A stretch of 21,163 nt of DNA from an uncultured Eubacteriales bacterium (GTDB lineage: Bacteria; Bacillota; Clostridia; Christensenellales; CAG-917), in the NCBI GenBank assembly GCA_900549225.1, contig URNP01000024.1, forward strand, positions 1-21,163, given 5' to 3'. The translations under genes were made by a program, and so were the position numbers. The stretch's first letter is position 1. Every line of letters starts with the position of its first letter. Under the pieces are notes generated by a model, which was not told the origin of the DNA, made no database searches, and saw only the letters and a program-made list of their open reading frames with translations. Positions 20,517 to 21,163 of the stretch are shown one piece after another.

Positions 20517-20582
20517 ATGATAGGTGACCGCCGTAGCGTTGCATTGACCGCGACGGAAACAAGATATGCGAAGTGCGAATAA
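20517..20582 (+). CDS. Candidate 21-aa small ORF with a strong SD
   Basis: ATG 20517 to TAA 20582 encodes a 21-residue peptide beginning MIGDRRSV and ending YAKCE. A very good SD, GGGAGGAAGG (20503-20512), places GGAGG 8 nt before the ATG. The peptide has one Cys, no hydrophobic segment and no recognisable family. No clear promoter is seen. A 12-bp palindrome AAAATCGATTTT (20581-20592) overlaps its stop. It could be a leader peptide, a small protein, or chance. Confidence 0.35.
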   Translation: MIGDRRSVALTATETRYAKCE

Positions 20583-20775
20583 AATCGATTTTGCTTGTAT
20601 TATAAAAGTTCAATTGGATATTTTTCGGAGCAAAAATATCGCTTTGAAATTTAGAGTTCACATTATATTTTAAGTTTTCTTATTCGTTCGAATATTCGAT
20701 AAATATTGATTTTTGCGGATTCTAACGCACTATTTTGAGAAATCGATTTGCTTTACAGGAAACTTGTCTATGAAT
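20583..20775. other. AT-rich intergenic DNA without a recognisable gene
   Basis: About 190 nt of AT-rich sequence between the candidate small ORF and the tRNA-Leu terminators. It contains a 12-bp palindrome TCGAATATTCGA (20688-20699) and a 15-nt segment TTTTGCGGATTCTAA (20711-20725) that also occurs at 5501-5515 in another intergenic gap. I see no ORF with an SD and no structured RNA that I recognise. Confidence 0.5.
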
Positions 20776-20801
20776 AAAAAAATGCGATGCAAGCATCACA
20801 T
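20776..20801 (-). terminator. Second terminator downstream of tRNA-Leu(UAG)
   Basis: On the minus strand ATGTGATG-CTTG-CATCGCAT, a stem with one internal mismatch, followed by T7 (20776-20782). It lies in tandem behind the terminator at 20841-20867. Confidence 0.7.
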
Positions 20802-20840
20802 TTCATTGTCGCGAATCCGTCAACAAGCCAACGATCGAAA

Positions 20841-20867
20841 AACGAACCCGTTAAGGTTCGTTTTTTT
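20841..20867 (-). terminator. Terminator immediately downstream of tRNA-Leu(UAG)
   Basis: AACGAACC (20841-20848) pairs with GGTTCGTT (20855-20862) around CGTTAA, with T runs on both sides, so it is potentially bidirectional. It starts 7 nt after the tRNA 3' end. Confidence 0.85.
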
Positions 20868-20873
20868 AGAAGT

Positions 20874-20956
20874 TGGTGCGGATGACAGGAGTCGAACCTG
20901 CACACTCTCGTACAAGAACCTAAATCTTGCGTGTCTGCCAATTCCACCACATCCGC
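20874..20956 (-). tRNA. tRNA-Leu (anticodon UAG), CCA encoded
   Basis: Minus-strand class II tRNA with a perfect acceptor stem (GCGGATG/CATCCGC), discriminator A and encoded CCA. The D-arm is GTG-GAATTGGCAGA-CAC, the anticodon loop TTTAGGT gives UAG, and the T-arm GCAGG-TTCGACT-CCTGT is normal with one terminal G-T pair. Two terminators follow it. Confidence 0.97.
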
Positions 20957-20972
20957 ATTTGGAAGTACATTT

Positions 20973-21000
20973 ATTATACCATAAAAACACACTATGTAAA
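20973..21000 (-). promoter_or_regulatory. Promoter of tRNA-Leu(UAG)
   Basis: Minus-strand -35 TTTACA (20995-21000), 16-nt spacer, extended -10 TGG-TATAAT (20973-20978), about 16 nt before the tRNA 5' end. Confidence 0.7.
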
Positions 21001-21069
21001 GCAAATTGCTAAATCGGCAGTTTATAAATGTAAATCCGAAAAATTTTTTATTTTTATATCGAAAAATTG

Positions 21070-21098
21070 TTGCTTTTTGCCGATTGATTTGATATAGT
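21070..21098 (+). promoter_or_regulatory. Promoter of tRNA-Gly(GCC)
   Basis: -35 TTGCTT (21070-21075), 17-nt spacer, extended -10 TGA-TATAGT (21093-21098), 11 nt before the tRNA 5' end. Confidence 0.6.
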
Positions 21099-21109
21099 AA
21101 TTTGTGCTT

Positions 21110-21163
21110 GCGGGAGTGACTCAGTGGTAGAGTGTCACCTTGCCAAGGTGAAAGTCGCGGGTC
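21110..21163 (+). tRNA. tRNA-Gly (anticodon GCC), truncated by the window end
   Basis: The first 54 nt of a glycine tRNA: acceptor 5' strand GCGGGAG, D-arm GACTCAGTGGTAGAGTGTC, anticodon stem CACC/GGTG around TTGCCAA (anticodon GCC), and the beginning of the T-arm. The 3' part lies outside the window. Confidence 0.93.

Overview
The window looks like chromosomal DNA of an uncultured, anaerobic, gut-type Bacillota (Clostridia-like). It is moderately AT-rich. Genes have strong AGGAGG-type ribosome binding sites, promoters are sigma-A-like with extended -10 boxes, and the complete tRNA-Leu genes encode their CCA. Families typical of anaerobic Firmicutes are present: the GGGtGRT/NifU-like pair, the DUF1667-containing glycerol-3-phosphate oxidation trio, ECF-type lipoprotein operons, LUD and AT3 proteins. 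I see no rRNA, CRISPR array, insertion sequence or phage gene.

Layout. 1-1161: tRNA-Leu(CAA) on the minus strand and a PfkB-family sugar kinase. 1294-4238: a minus-strand operon of two lipoproteins (an alpha-helical one of 401 aa and a DUF4430-like one of 179 aa) plus a small multispanning membrane protein resembling an ECF S-component, preceded by a structured leader of about 430 nt that contains a tRNA-like T-arm. 4355-5573: a gene whose product is an in-frame chimera of a Gfo/Idh/MocA oxidoreductase N-terminus and the C-terminal two thirds of a type-B carboxylesterase. 5544-9495: a heterodimeric ABC exporter pair on the minus strand, one half with a repetitive hydrophilic extension. 9529-13229: family I inorganic pyrophosphatase, then three overlapping genes for FAD/Fe-S glycerol-3-phosphate oxidation. 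13283-14830: a ComEC-like membrane protein without the metallo-beta-lactamase domain. 14972-16370: a membrane-anchored Pro/Glu/Lys-rich protein with a DUF1508-like C-terminus. 16411-17183: a LUD-domain protein. 17229-18562: an AT3 acyltransferase, minus strand. 18564-20442: the GGGtGRT protein and its NifU-like partner, minus strand. 20443-21163: a mostly non-coding stretch with a candidate 21-aa ORF, tRNA-Leu(UAG) on the minus strand and the start of tRNA-Gly(GCC).

The most notable points are the oxidoreductase/esterase chimera, the split transcobalamin-like lipoprotein pair coupled to an S-component-like protein under a long structured leader, the GGGtGRT/NifU-like module of unknown function, and several short tandem duplications (108, 22, 21 and 18 nt units) in or beside genes. 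All family assignments are by eye; no database search was run.
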